A DNA stretch of 64,000 nucleotides from Anastatus disparis (Eukaryota > Arthropoda > Insecta > Hymenoptera > Eupelmidae): assembly GCA_017163975.1 (NCBI GenBank), contig JAFFSR010000227.1, positions 6,562,501 to 6,626,500 of the forward strand, written 5' to 3'. Under the pieces are notes generated by a model, which saw nothing but the letters and a program-made list of their open reading frames with translations, was not told where the DNA came from and did no database searches. This document shows positions 1 through 12,884 of the stretch, piece by piece. The translations under genes and the position numbers were made by a program. Each line of letters begins with the position of its first letter. Within the stretch, counting starts at the first letter, position 1.

Positions 1-1880
1 AAATTACTTTAGCGAAAACGAAAGCTCGGGCTTGCCTTGAAATGAAAATTACAGTTAAAGTTGCAAGCCGCGGTCTAATTTTAATTGTGTAAAATTAAAA
101 AAATTGTAATAACTACATTAAAGTTGCATGTATAGAAAGATTTTTATTTCGATAACCCGGCAAAATACTATTATTATCGTTCTGAATATTTATAAGAAAA
201 ATCGTTGGTAAAAAGTAGTGTGAATTAAAAATTTTAAAGCAATCGCGATACTTTTTATTTTTCGTGTGTTGCGGTTTTTATGGTTTTCGCGTCGTTTAGA
301 AAATATAATTAACGTTTCAAGTTTAAGTAAGTAGAAATTCTAAAAAGCGCTGCCAAAAATATAAATGTCAGCGTTTCACGAAGGCAATTCAATTTTTTAG
401 GGCGAAAAGCGTAGCGCTAATTAGTTTAAATTTAAACGAAATTTCTAAAATCAGTAAAACTTATTAAATTTAGGTTATAAGTACACTTGTTGACACGGAT
501 ATATATTAAGTGAATATTTATTGACAAGAACTTTGTTCTTGTAACTGGAATTTTAGTAAATTCTAAATTAACTTTTTGATTTTACAGTATTACATTGTGT
601 ATAAATATACTCTTGTGACCACATTTATGTCAACTTATTTTTAATTACTATTTATTCTTTAGCTACAATAATAAATAAAAATTCTATTTTTTTACTAAAA
701 TTCTACTTTTTTTACAAATATTTTTTTTTAAATAGGATAAAATAAAAATTCTTGAAATAAAGCTATTGAATAATGAAAAAATTATACTACAAATTTTTAA
801 ACGCATCAATTAATTTAGATGATTTATTGATTTATAAATCACGTCAGTGTAATGTCTTTTTAACATTGTAATTATCTAGACATTTTAATGCACAACTTGT
901 TTATAATCTTGGTGTTACTTCGTGCATAAGTTTCTCTGCATGCATGTAAAAATATTCATGAATACTTAATTTTCAAAAAGGCTTATATTTCAAGTTTATC
1001 GGCTAAGCTATTTCTAGTACATTAATTTAAATATTCCTTTAACCCTTTACTGAACCTTTTGAACTTTTTAAGTTACAAAATTATGTAATAAATATTTTAA
1101 TTTATTTGTAAATTTTTTTTAATTTCTTTATCTTTGACATTACTAATAAATTAATAGAACTATAAAAAAAATTATGCTTTAAATATTCTAAAATTAAGAA
1201 ACATAGGCTAAAAATATTGAAAATCAATTGAATCGCTAATGCGTAAAGCTAAAAGCTCTTCTAAAACTAAAATGACATTTAAATTTAGCAGCTAAATTTT
1301 CATGGCTCAGTAAGCTCGATAGAGTTATTTTCCAAGCGTTTGACAATACAAACACGAAAATCCTCTAAAGCACGTCCCATAGCAAGAATTGCACCGAAAA
1401 ACTCTACTACTTACTAACGAGTAACTGATCCTTTTCTTCTTTCTTTTTTTTTTCTTTCTTCTTCTCTTTCTGTCTTGTGCACTATATCTGTATTTATGTG
1501 TATATAAATATCTTATTTTTTCGTTATAATTAACGTGCAATTAAGTGCGCTTTTTTAATTGCGATTCGCCGTACAACCAAATCCTCATGAGTTTTCTGTT
1601 ACAGTCCCAGCATCTTACATCATTTACGAAACATTGAACTCCCATTTTTTTCTATTCACCAAAAAAAGAATCAAAAATCTTCGAAAATTAAAATTAAAAA
1701 AAAAAAAAGAAATTTTGGTATAATTCTTCACTTACATAAATTTTTCAATAAATTAATTTAATGAATACGAGAACAAAAACAGTTTTCAAGCATTTTCATT
1801 TTATTTTAGTATTTTTTCAAAAACAGTTCCATCTTTTTCAAACCAAAAAAAAAAAATTCTATATACGTATACACTGTACG
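1..1880. other. AT-rich intergenic DNA, no gene seen
   Basis: Long A/T runs with stops in all frames. The short frames on both strands are lysine/phenylalanine-rich low-complexity translations of A- or T-tracts (for example around 1430-1460, a run of T/C). No splice-framed exon, RNA gene or repeat was recognised. Confidence 0.5.
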
Positions 1881-1884
1881 GCAA

Positions 1885-2120
1885 ACAAATCGCGCGCGCG
1901 AAAAGCTTGCGCAAACGCTAGGGGAAGCTCTGTAGCATATAGTAGCTTGCGACGAGAGCTTACGAAACCGACTGTGCGCGCTTTCGACATTAGGGGTGGA
2001 AAGCTAGAAGAGTATAAGCAAGGTGTTCTCGGCGTATAACTATATATACATTAAATGCGGCGGCGTTCTCTACGGGCACGCGCCGTCTCGTTGCCTTCGC
2101 CAGCGGAGAAACGATTCTCT
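1885..2120. promoter_or_regulatory. CpG-rich island in AT-rich DNA
   Basis: This tract is sharply richer in G, C and CpG than its surroundings: a CGCGCGCG run near 1890, then CGGCGGCG and GGCACGCGCCGTC near 2056-2092. It carries a plausible but unproven promoter or non-coding first exon. A 92-codon frame crosses its 5' part (1761-2039) but begins in A/T-tract sequence and shows no recognisable domain, so I do not call it a gene. Confidence 0.3.
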
Positions 2121-2572
2121 TCCTATATACTACCCCGTGTTAGAAAAGAGCTTGATGCTTTTGCTTCTCTACTAAATCGGGTTACAAAAAAATAAGAGAG
2201 AGAAAGTCAAGATGAAATAAAAAAAAATCAATTAGATCTTTAGCACTCATGGGAGAGATAGGTAATGTTGATAAAAAGGAACTGTGAAAATAACAACAAT
2301 AAAAACAAATACAAAAACAAAAAATATGATGTTAAAAGTGTAAATGATGATAAAAGTATAATTGAGATAGAGAAAATCATTTTTTTACGGTTTTTTGTTT
2401 TAAAAATATTTTCTAAAGAATCATAAATATATAATTACGTGTAATTACAGTTGTAGGACGATTATTAAAATCATGTAACTTTTTCAGTTAACTTTCTTGT
2501 TTCTACGGTCGCCATATGACTCGAGAGGAATATATGTATTATTCATCATTTTCAGATTAAATTATTTCTATT

Positions 2573-2770
2573 GAGGTCGTCAGTGGCTCAGTCGGTAGAG
2601 CGATGGATTCGTAATATCGAGGTCCCGAGTTCGAATCCCGCTCTCGGCCGATTTATACGAGCACCACTGTAAGTTACATGTGCTTTGTTTACAGACGCAC
2701 TGACGATCTTCATCACTAATTAGCATCGTAATGATAGCTGAAATACAGAGATGTTAAATAAAATAAAAAT
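2573..2770 (+). repeat. tRNA-derived SINE, copy A (full length)
   Basis: Full-length member of a SINE family with several copies here. The head is tRNA-like: polymerase III box A TGGCTCAGTCGG at 2584-2595 matches TRGYNNARNNGG exactly, and box B AGTTCGAATCC lies at 2628-2638. The anticodon-loop equivalent reads TTCGTAA. Five of seven acceptor-stem pairs can still form (GGTCG with CGGCC). A tRNA-unrelated body follows, then a conserved tail module (CTAATTAGCATCG, ATGATAGC) and an A/T-rich end. Orientation is head to tail on plus. Confidence 0.85.
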
Positions 2771-5700
2771 ACAAAAATTATTGACAAGTAATTTGAAATC
2801 TGTATAATTTATCGCAATAAAATTTTTTTTTTAAATTATTTTATTTTTTTTACTACCATTTTTTCCAATATTAAAAATAAATCCAAAACGTTAGTTGTAT
2901 ACAATTATATATATAATTCAGATTACTAGTCGGCATAATTATATATTATTATATATTGTCACGAATACTTGTGTTATTAAATATATAATTGTCAATCAAT
3001 TAATGCATGACCGTGTTTAGTTATTCCGTGGAACTATAGCATTTCTATACAAATAGTCATGAATTTATTAAATGATTAGGATCAATCACGTTGTTAATTA
3101 GTGTCTTATGCTTATACAAATGAACAGTTCTTTTATGTCTTCGTGCATCAATCTTAATTATAAAGCGAATCCAAACATTAGTATTATTCATTTGAAAGAT
3201 ATTGTGAAGTGAACTATTCGGATAATGTAAATGCCACGTTCCACGTCGTTTCGACCGAGGGTGAGATAATAAACTGTTCCTATAGTTGAAGTTTAACTTG
3301 TTTTTCGAATTCCCGAGTTGTTATTTTGAAAATTTATGAATATTGTTTTGGAAGTCGTCCATTTCAAATTCGATTTTAATCTTGTGTATTTTTTTAATGT
3401 GAGAAATTTCAATGCTTGGTTGATTCTTAATAATCGCATGGATATTAGAATGTAACATTTTCATATATTCTTCTGTATTAGATCATTCAGTATTGAAATT
3501 ATTATCAGTTTATTGTAGTAATATTTTTGAAGCTAATTCATTTTACACACGAAGCATTCGCAGTAAGAAAATAAAAAAAGACTTGAAATGATTAATTTTG
3601 TTGATCTTCTAGTCAATTTTTATTTACATGCAGACGAATTGATATAATTTATAGCCATATATCACCAGCAATAATTTTACACGCGGTCAATACAAAAACT
3701 GAATTGAGAAAAAAAATTTTATTTTTTCAACAAAAATCCCGTTGAGTATTTGCAATATTAAATTCAGTCAAATTTACAGTAATATGACCCTGTTAATTTA
3801 ACAGAGTCGAATTAACGGAATCTTATATCAATTTTGCAGCGTAATGTCAAATTAATACAGCATATTGTAAATGTGACAAAATTTGTTGTCGCCAACATAT
3901 ATGTTAATATAATTATGTATCATTATAAATTATGTGTAATTATATCCACTCATTCATGATATTATGCGACTATATAATTATAGAAATATGTAAAATCTTA
4001 ATTCATGCATGTTTATAAATTTAAGTGCACATAATTACACGTGTTTCCACATGTAAATGTATTATAAAACGTTATCTTTGAAAATCATAAGTAATAAAAT
4101 TATGATATACATAATAAGTCATCTATCTTTGTAAGTTATTCCAAAGTCATGGTTGATAATTAAAATTGATCTTTACAACGTTTGTGGGTTTAAAAAATTT
4201 CAGTTACTAATAACTTTTAAAATGAGTTTAAAATCAATTTTTATAATCTGGAATATCAATTTCATGTTTTTAAATCGGGATTACTACTTTTAGTTCGAAA
4301 TTGGGAAGAATGGAAAATTGTAAATCCAAATAAGCTATTATGTGTCAAATCATAATGACCTCGTAAGCTCATGCAAATATCAATATCATTTTTTCAATTG
4401 GGAATTCATATAAAAAATAGATCAATTTTTGCTATGAACCGTAATGTTTTTGAAGTTCCTCGACTAAAATAAAGTAGCCTAAATTAAAAAATAGTGTAAT
4501 GAAAATTACTATAGCCACAATTATGACAAATACTAATGTCATAGAAGAAAATTATCATAATTAATTGTAAAATTTGAAAGAAATTTTAAAAAATTCTTTA
4601 AATTTATAGTAAATTTTGTATTGAATTGTAGTGATTTTCTATAATTAAGTTACAAATGTAAACGATATATATATTTTAACTATTTAATGTTTAAAAAAAT
4701 GACTAATCTTATAATTTCAATATATATCTTGATTTCTACAATTGTAGTCCTTTCTACTAAATCATTTTTATCAGTGCACCTCGTACGTTTGAATTCAATC
4801 AGGTTTAAAAAATCAAACGAATGCTACGGGCCACAAATACACTTACATTACCATTCAGTGGTTTGTGGCTCCAGGACAAACTGATTTAACTTGAAAATAG
4901 GATTGCTTAAGAAACTGGAGTTAGATTCCAAACCCCGTAGGAAATTCGAAAAATTTCAATATTATTTTTTTTTTTTTAGAATATCAAAACCAAGAATACC
5001 GTGATAGAATTTAAAATTAGTTCATAAATTAAAAAGTTGTAGGATGCATTTTATGAATATCTTAAGTGACGTGATATATGAATTTATTAAGGGTGAAAAA
5101 ATTTTAAAAAGTTATGCTGGGATGATAAAATTAGAAAAAAAATCAAAGGGAGTCTACTTATTATAGATTTTGATATGGATAGATAGTTTGTTTTTTATGA
5201 AAGTATTACATCAAAAAAAGAATCTTATAGTTTATTTGACATTATAAAATCATGTACAATCTACATATTATAAAATATAACTTGGTTTTTTTTTCTGTAT
5301 ATTTTTCAAGATTATCTATTATCTAAGTGGCATATCTACTTTACAAAAACTATAAATAAAAAATTATATTTTTGCAACATTTATTCTAAAAATTAAATTT
5401 TTTAATCCAAACATAACATTTAGGTTAAACAATATCTAATAATTTTTGCATATCGAGTTCCATGAAGTAAACAACAATTTTCGCCAACTAATAACCGGGT
5501 GGTTTGCATGGTGTAAACTGTCTATAATCTTACTGTATTGAATAAGCGTAAACCTGTCACTGTGGCATCTATAAATACAAACATCATGAGCACACATATA
5601 TACAGAGGTTTGGCTCTGAGAATGGTATAGTTTGAGGATTTCTAGCAGGCCGTACTACTTGGCGGCTATTTTCAAGTTGGAGGATTATGCTTATGCTATT

Positions 5701-6584
5701 CTACAGGTGCCGCACTTCTGACTTTAAGCGATCAAATTTAACATCTGTCAATGGACTTACTAAATTTGAAAATAAAAATAATAATAACATAACAGACTAA
5801 ATTTTTTAAAGATGACTTGTGACAAATATTTGTAATTGATCTTTCTTTGTTCAACGAATCATCAACGACTAAGCATTATTGTCAAATATTTATTAATAAT
5901 TTTTTACTAAAAATTTTTTTGCTTATATTTATAAATATAAACAAAAACATTTTTAATTTGTTTAAGTTGATGTCAATTTAAGAATAGGAATGTTACATTT
6001 CCCGTGAGTAGAGAAAGAAGGGAAAGAACATATACTTTTAATTCAAGAATAAAATTAATTCAGATTAATTAATGAACAATATTGCTCGTATTACATTAAA
6101 TACAAACAAAGAAAATACAAATAAGGACACTGTCGAAATTCAAATGAATAATGAGCAGTGCATTCGGCCTCTTCGGGATGTTGTACAGGAAGAAATGATG
6201 ATTTACGTGCATGCTTTTTGAATACGACCTCATTAAGAGCGCACATTGAGCAAGTGCGTGAGCTTCTGAATTATGGTTCTTCCTGAAATATATTTGAAGT
6301 GGTTGTAACCTAGTTGGACCATCTGTTTCGAATGCTGTCATTCGAGTCGAGAGGTATGAAAGACTTTAAAAAGGATAGGAACTTGTATAGCGTAGAAGTT
6401 ACTCTGTATATTAAAAATATTTTGAAGCGGACTATTTTGGCTGCCTTAAAAACCCAAACTAGTAATAGTAATGGTGGACTGAAGGTGCCGGAATATATTA
6501 TTTGTTCTGATCAGATTGGTAGCTTTGAACTTATATCAGTCTATATGGTGACATGTCACTTCAATATTTCACACGTGGATTCGC
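2771..6584. other. AT-rich intergenic DNA, no gene seen
   Basis: Nothing recognisable apart from chance frames such as the 65-codon one at 4687-4884. A mixed-composition patch at about 5460-5740 is less AT-rich than its surroundings but gives no readable domain in either direction. A 48-codon frame at 6073-6219 and a 96-codon frame at 6314-6604 precede the LINE end. The latter may belong to the same decayed element, but I could not match it. Confidence 0.4.
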
Positions 6585-6962
6585 TTGTTTATTATGGACG
6601 ATAATGACAATATACTTGATGCACGTAACTTATCGACGAATTTTCATTGTCGACATAACTTAATCGATGTATATCTTTCATATGATGCTTTGAGGAGACA
6701 ATATTTTTCGGTTATACATCGTGCACATAAATACTCCGAAACATCTAGTAGGTCTTTTCACTTATATACACCTAGGGTGGCTACCAGGGCAGAGATTAGG
6801 GATCTTGCAATCTCAGTGCCTTTTGTGCTCACTGAGATTACAAGTAACTTTCAAGTTCAAGGTTCGCGTCTTAAGAACTTCCTGCCTGTTGAGATTAAGC
6901 ATCTTCCATCACTCAGCAGGTTTAAGACAGCATTGAGGAGGTACTTGCACGAACCCAAATAA
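6585..6962 (+). mobile_element. 5'-truncated LINE: C-terminal end of the second reading frame
   Basis: An open frame of 125 codons ends in a pattern typical of the extreme C-terminus of CR1/Jockey-like non-LTR retrotransposon polyproteins. A basic region is followed by a leucine/threonine stretch, then FQVQGSRLKNFLP, then PSLSRFKTALRRYL before the stop. In the family this region lies downstream of the reverse transcriptase. No catalytic YADD box is present upstream, so this is a dead 5' truncation, the usual fate of LINE insertions. AT-rich DNA after the stop probably includes its 3' UTR. The family name is inferred from memory of the pattern; a protein search would settle the clade. Confidence 0.6.
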
Positions 6963-8844
6963 ACACTTTTATACCTGAGATTTTGTTTTATGGTTTTTGT
7001 TAATTTATATTCTCGTTCATTTACATAGGGATATAAAGTGTGAAAGTATTTATTAGTATGAATAATAGTATGAACGAGTATAGCATATGTGAATCGATTT
7101 CATTGTGACACAATATCAATTGTACTATACAGCTTTTGTATTTTCATTGTTTTTATGTATTGTATAAACATAATTGAATTTGTTGTTTTTAATCTATTTC
7201 TTAACTGAAAGATGTCAAGATAGTTTTCTTTGTTTTTATTATGCTTACTATGAATGTTGTAAATATTTTGTGATATTACTTTATAAATATTGACTTACTG
7301 TTATAAAGTTATTGTTTTCATATTGACCGTAATATCGTTTCAAGTGCAATATTTTCAGACACAATATATGCTATTTATTATTTCGTTACACGTCTTTTTG
7401 TATTCAAATTATTTTATATATTTTATAAATTTTTATTATGAAGAAATATTTACTAAATAAATAATTAAACCCATCCAAAAAATTGAAAATAATCTTAATA
7501 ATTATTACTTTAACTTTATTCGGTAGATTAAAAACGAAATTTATTTCTTCAAGATATAAATTTAAATTCTTTTAATATACTTTTTCTTCAGTATAGTTGA
7601 CAAAAGAGTTTTATCATTTTAGAAAATATCAGCTTTAAAAAAATTCTTTATGTTCCTAAAGATGCATATTCTTAAAATACTATTCTTTACCTTGAAAATA
7701 AGAGATGCAAAGTTTTAAAACTCCTTTTACATATGAAATTTTTTCTCTCTCTCTCTCTCTCTTTTTTTCTTACCTTCCTTTTTTTTGAAGAAAACTATTT
7801 ACAACGGTAGTAAAATAGAGCGCTTTTATAAGGTCATAGAACAGATGATGCTTTTTTTCTTTATTTTTTTTACTTTTTTTTCAGCTTAAAATAAATAACC
7901 TTAATTCTCGAGATGGAAATGTAACGTCGAAATACTCGAGTATTACAGTTTACTTAACGTTTATATGTGAACGGTATGCCATGTTATTTATTTAAAGATA
8001 AATATAAAGTCTAGAAATATAAGCTTTTGATTTTCTTTGAGATGAAACAAAAAATACAAACATATATACGTAAAGGCATTTCATCTTAGCTCGTATACTC
8101 TAATAAAAATTATCCTTTATAACAAACTAGCATTTGAGCTTGCGCGTGTTTTATAATGACAAATGGCCGTAAATAAGTTTTCATCAAATTTCCCTTTTTT
8201 GCAAATAGAAAAGTAAGATGCATAAGGATCGATCCGTCAGTATTTGCTTACAAAAATATTGCACCGGTATTAAATTACTGATTTTCACTTAGACTTGCGC
8301 ATATATATGTTTTTCGCCCGTTTTAATTTGGATGTATGGCTTTAACTTTATTTTCATGGAAATGTTAAGTTTTTATTAGTATCATACTAAAATTTTCTTT
8401 GATTAAAATCTATTAAAAGTTTATATATTTAACAAGAATAAACTATATGTTTACGTTATAGTTGTAACTTTGCAAAATGGCACTAATGGATTGGTAAAAC
8501 AAACAAATTTCATTAAACAGTTGGTTAAGTAATAATTACAAAGTCAAAAATACTCGCTTCTAAATTTTAATAAAGCTAATGAAGTGAAACTAAACTTTAA
8601 AGTCTTCTATCTTGGATATTTTTTTCTTTGCAATATTGATTTTGAATTTTTTTCATTACAGCTCATTAGATTTTAAAACTTTTTGATTACATTAAATATA
8701 AAAGGAGCATAAAAGAATTCGAGAAAAAAACTGATGTTATCAATGTTACCGGAAAATTTTAATATCGATTTTTTTTTAAATTAAAAGTGAAGTACCTTAA
8801 GTAACGATTAAAAGTAAAGCTTGAAATCTCAGTGGTTTCTCATT
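6963..8844. other. AT-rich DNA after the LINE, no gene seen
   Basis: The first few hundred bases are probably LINE 3' UTR. The rest is AT-rich, with a short (CT)n microsatellite at about 7744-7762. No coding frame, RNA gene or hairpin was recognised. Confidence 0.4.
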
Positions 8845-8848
8845 TTAA

Positions 8849-9487
8849 GGTGGCTCAAGTGATTTTTTCTAAAAAAGTGAAACTATCCAAAATTTGTATT
8901 AAAATATTCTTTATATCGTAATATTTCGATATTTATTTTGAAAAATAGAGGTTGACGAACTATTTTTAAAGAAAAAGATGTTTTAATAATTGTAAATAAT
9001 ACATGTGCTCTTATGGGACTGAATCATAAATTAGGTTTTACGGTAATATAAAAAAGTACAAGTTAAAATAAAAATTATACACTTATAGTTTGTTTCACGG
9101 AGATCATTTTTCAAGAAGAAAAAAAGGACTTGACGAAGAAATACAAGAGAAAATAAATCTAAAAGAATGCGAAATAGAATTTGCTACACATAATGGCAGC
9201 TTCTGCGCATGCGCGTCAGATACAGACGCCATACGTAAAGCTAACGTGCGTTCAGAGTGCTCAAAACCAACAAAACAGCAGGGACGTACCATAGTAAAAC
9301 TTGTAATGAGAAACAAAACAAAAAATTTTCTTTCTTTTTTATTACTTTTGATTACTTAAAATTGTTTTCTTATCATAAGGAATAATCAATAATACTATTT
9401 AATTAGTTATAATAGCTTTATCAATAAAAACATTTTGATGTCGCAGACAGGGCCCCGCTTGATACGGCACCAAGCGCTTGAGCCACC
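8849..9487. mobile_element. TTAA-flanked terminal-inverted-repeat element, 639 bp
   Basis: The left end GGTGGCTCAAG (8849-8859) is the exact reverse complement of the right end CTTGAGCCACC (9477-9487). Both ends are bounded by TTAA (8845-8848 and 9488-9491), so it looks like a cut-and-paste insertion with a TTAA target duplication. TTAA duplications are known for piggyBac and Kolobok superfamilies. The TIR does not start with the C-run common in piggyBac, which leans slightly to Kolobok. The middle (about 9185-9310) is richer in GC, with the palindrome TGCGCATGCGC at 9204-9214. A 70-codon frame on minus contains MVRPCCFVG, loosely like the start of a THAP finger. There is no intact transposase, so it is non-autonomous. 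Confidence 0.65.
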
Positions 9488-9644
9488 TTAATTAAAGTAA
9501 AATTTAACCATCTTCACTTTTTCCAAAAATAGAATTTTAAAAATTTTGTCACTTTTAATAAATTATCTAACCTATTCAAAACGGTTTCTATTTTCAAAGC
9601 TTTCTACCATCAATACCAATCTAAAAAATTAACATATATAATCA

Positions 9645-9845
9645 ATGGATCCTGAAACAAAATCCGTAACGGATTGTTCACTTGACAGCGGACCGCAAAA
9701 TAGAAGGTATACAAACCGCCAAGTGGTCAAATACAATCTCAATAGAATGCCGCAGCACTATAGGATAACCTATACTCAAAATCCACCAACTAAAAAAATT
9801 CAAAGCCCCATACTAAACTATAGAGGCATACCTAATCCCGCGTAG
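9645..9845 (+). CDS. Unrecognised 66-residue reading frame
   Basis: Starts at ATGGATCCTG and ends in TAG, encoding a basic, proline/asparagine/tyrosine-rich 66-residue polypeptide (N-terminus MDPETKSVTDCSLDSGPQ, C-terminus YRGIPNPA). Unlike most short frames here its composition is not dictated by A- or T-tracts, and it lies in a locally GC-richer stretch. No signal peptide, membrane segment or known motif is visible. No good splice donor interrupts it and no convincing TATA box precedes it. It may be a small gene, an exon of a larger one or chance. It lies about 150 bp to the right of the TTAA element. Transcript evidence would decide. Confidence 0.22.
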   Translation: MDPETKSVTDCSLDSGPQNRRYTNRQVVKYNLNRMPQHYRITYTQNPPTKKIQSPILNYRGIPNPA

Positions 9846-10550
9846 CTTACAAATCGATCCTTCCTCTCTTTCGCGTATCATGCCAAAGCATCCACATTGT
9901 TCATCATCTATTCAAACGCACGGAGACAAAATCAAACCCATATATAACCTAACCTCTATGTATATGGATAACCTAACATATCATTAACATCAGTAGTATA
10001 GTAAGAGTTATAATACCATAGATGCGTATAATAATTAGTTACTCATTATCATTGGATTATATATATGTATACGTTTACGTTTAACCTATAGTATTGATTA
10101 TAATACAATGTACCAAGCGTTTCTATAATACTTCGTTATATATCGAATCTTCTTAATCGCCGTTATAACTCGCGCGCTAATATACGTAATGCTAATCTCG
10201 CGCGATGATTTTACCTTATTGCATTATACGGTACATACACGCGGTTATGCTTGTATACGTAGCAAGTGAGTTTGTCTATGATATAAAGGACTACGTATAC
10301 ATTGGATTTGTATGATGTAGCGAGTATATACGCATTATGATCTTTGTTATTAGGTATTAGAAAGATAGAAGGTATTATTTTATTGTCATTGAGATGAGAG
10401 TAATGTTGCGGATGGTCGATAGATCATAAAATATTTGTGTAGATATGTTGAAGCTGGAGGGATATGAATTTTTTAATATTAAAATAGAGATGTATAAGAT
10501 ATTGTTTAGTATATTCCTGCGTTTTTTTTCTTCTTTTGATGCGTCAGATG
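9846..10550. other. Intergenic DNA with CpG-containing stretch
   Basis: Mixed-composition DNA with several CGCG words around 10140-10260 inside repeated TATA/TACG words. No coding frame of interest was seen; the 81-codon frame at 10445-10690 is largely T-tract. Homology to the right-hand duplicate begins near the end of this stretch. Confidence 0.35.
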
Positions 10551-10809
10551 AAAACGGTGTGCCATTAATTCGTTGCAGCTTTGCAATTAGTGAAATGATA
10601 CTTCCTACATTGCGAGATTATTATTTTTTTCTTTTACTTACATTTTTACATGCATATGAATGTAAAAGTCTTTATGTATTTTTTTTCTAGCTTATGGTTG
10701 ATTTGAAAAAGCGATGTTAGTTTACATTTTTTACAGCAAATTCGAGTAAAAAAAATACATTCTATTACAATCAACATCTTTATACAAATTTTAATATTAA
10801 TTTAAATTT

Positions 10810-10998
10810 TCTTTAACGTCGCTATACTTATGCTATCATTATGATGCTTATTAGCGACAGAGGTTTCTCAGTGTGTTTGTGAACAAAGCACATGTAACTT
10901 ACAGTGGTGCTTGTATAAAACAGTCGAGAGTAGGATTCGAACTCGGGACCTCGAGATCACGAATCCATCGCTCTATCGAGTGAGCCACTGACAACCTC
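10810..10998 (-). repeat. tRNA-derived SINE, copy B (full length)
   Basis: Same family as copy A in reverse orientation: tail module first on plus (AACGTCGC, GCTATCATTATGATG), then the body, then box B (GGATTCGAACTC on plus) and box A (GAGCCACTGACAACCTC at the end). It sits in the left duplicate, and the right duplicate lacks a SINE at the matching place. Confidence 0.85.
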
Positions 10999-12699
10999 AC
11001 GAATCAGTGAATGTTTATAAGATAGCTAAATTAATTAAATTTTGAATAAACTCCTTCTATTCATAAAAGTTTATGTCCCGATAAATTTCAGAAAATTTGA
11101 ATTTTGTAATTATTTTTATAATTAAAATGGGTATGATGGTTTTTAAAAAAAAATGTAATATCATAATGAAAAGTAGATTTTTTTCTAAAGTAATAACATT
11201 TTTAATCGTCCTTGAAGTAAGTTGCAATTAAATTTAATAGCTGTTGGTATAGGAGTGATATGTAAAACGTTAAATGGAATTAAAATAAAGTAATCATTTC
11301 AAAAATAATTTTAATATTTTCAAATTTCGTATTATTTATTATGAATATTACGCAAAAAATGGAATTAATATTTATTAACTTCAAATGTTTATAGAGTAGA
11401 GATAAACGTATTATTTTCTTTTTATGCAATTATTCTCAATCGCTAAAGTAATGTTTTATTTATGCTATACAATAAATTATTTATTCAATTAACATAAATC
11501 TTAAAAAGTAAATAATTTTTGTTTCTATTTAAGTTATAATTCATAAAAATCATTTTAAATATAATGTTGGTTTTATCATTAATTATGTATTTAGTATTTC
11601 ATGAAAAAATTTATTAACTAAAATTATTTTAAATTATAACAAATTTTTACAGATGATATATTTTATTCTTAACTTATTCTATAAATTATTAATGAGTCAT
11701 ATATTTATTTAACCAGTAAATAATTATTTATAATTATGGCCTGTATACTGCGCGTATGTATGTTCTCGAATATTTATTAAATAAGAAAAAATTTCATTCA
11801 GGGTTATTAAAAATTAAGTATTTTATTATTTCTTTTAAACATTACATACTTATTATTTTTAAATGAACTGAAAATAAATTTATAAATTTTCATATATTTA
11901 TTAATTATCACATACATATTGGACTATATTAATTTTGTCAGGTTTGCATCCAGTGCGAAGGGGATTATAGTCCTAAATCTTATCTTTAGACGACCCAAAA
12001 CCTATATCTTACTGTCTACAATAAAAAAAAATTGTTTAAATAATAGAAAACAAAATTTAAACTCAATAGGTGATAGAAAATTGTTTTAAAATGAATTAAA
12101 AAATAAATTTTAAACGAAAAAAATCTCTAAATATTTTCAACTCTAATATTCTTATTACAATAAACATACTTTACATAATATTATTTTTTTAAAGTATTTA
12201 TGTGATAAATTAATATTATTTATTTCTATTAATAGAAATAAGAAATTATTTTAAATACATTTTGGTAAGAAAAACTCAATTCAAAATAATTTCAAAGTTA
12301 TGAGCACTTTTGTTTTTTTAATTTTATTATTTTTAAAGGAAATTTACTTTAAAGTCGTACCATGGTTGAACTAGTTATTCTCGAAGATTTTTATCAGAAA
12401 TTTGTAAAAGTTGAGATCAAATCTATTCCGTCCAGATAAAAATTTGTTCGAAAAACTCAATTTGATAAAAACTTATAAAAAAATGAAAATTTAGATAAAA
12501 TTTATAATGAAATGCATGATACATTTTAATACACGTAATTGCGTTATTTTTATTTCCTCTTCGTAACTTGCGAATACAATTATTTATATAAAGAACGTAA
12601 GAATAATTAATCAAGGTAAAAATGTCATTTAATTCTATCCTGCTATCATCTTAATTCTAGCCATGCCGATGTTGTTTTTTTACTTTTTTTTAATTATTA

Positions 12700-12884
12700 T
12701 TCAACATTGCTGTATTTATGCTATCATCGCGATGTTAATTAGTGACGGAAGTCATCAGTGTATTTGTGAACAAAACACATGTAACGAACAGTGGTGCTTG
12801 TATAAATTAGCCGAGAGTGGGATTCGAACTCGGGACATCAAGATTACGAATCCATCGCTCTACCGGCTAATCTACTGACGACCT
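12700..12884 (-). repeat. tRNA-derived SINE, copy C (full length)
   Basis: Reverse-orientation copy with tail module GCTATCATCGCGATG, body, box B (GGGATTCGAACTC on plus) and a mutated box A side (CGGCTAATCTACTGACGACC instead of GACTGAGCCACTGACGACC). Head and tail are both present. The 71-codon plus-strand frame across it is SINE sequence, not a gene. Confidence 0.85.

Noticed and set aside
2575..2650. tRNA gene at the head of the SINE
   Set aside because: Boxes A and B are good, but the acceptor stem is only partly paired, the same unit recurs with a shared non-tRNA body and tail, and related copies have degenerate stems. It is a SINE head.
6073..6219. 48-codon plus-strand frame with a PLRDVVQ stretch, briefly reminiscent of the bacterial Fis N-terminus
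   Set aside because: Similarity covers only a few residues. The following DNA lacks the Fis DNA-binding helices in any frame, and no bacterial context exists.
12663..12878. 71-codon plus-strand frame
   Set aside because: It reads antisense through SINE copy C. Similar frames appear over other SINE copies.
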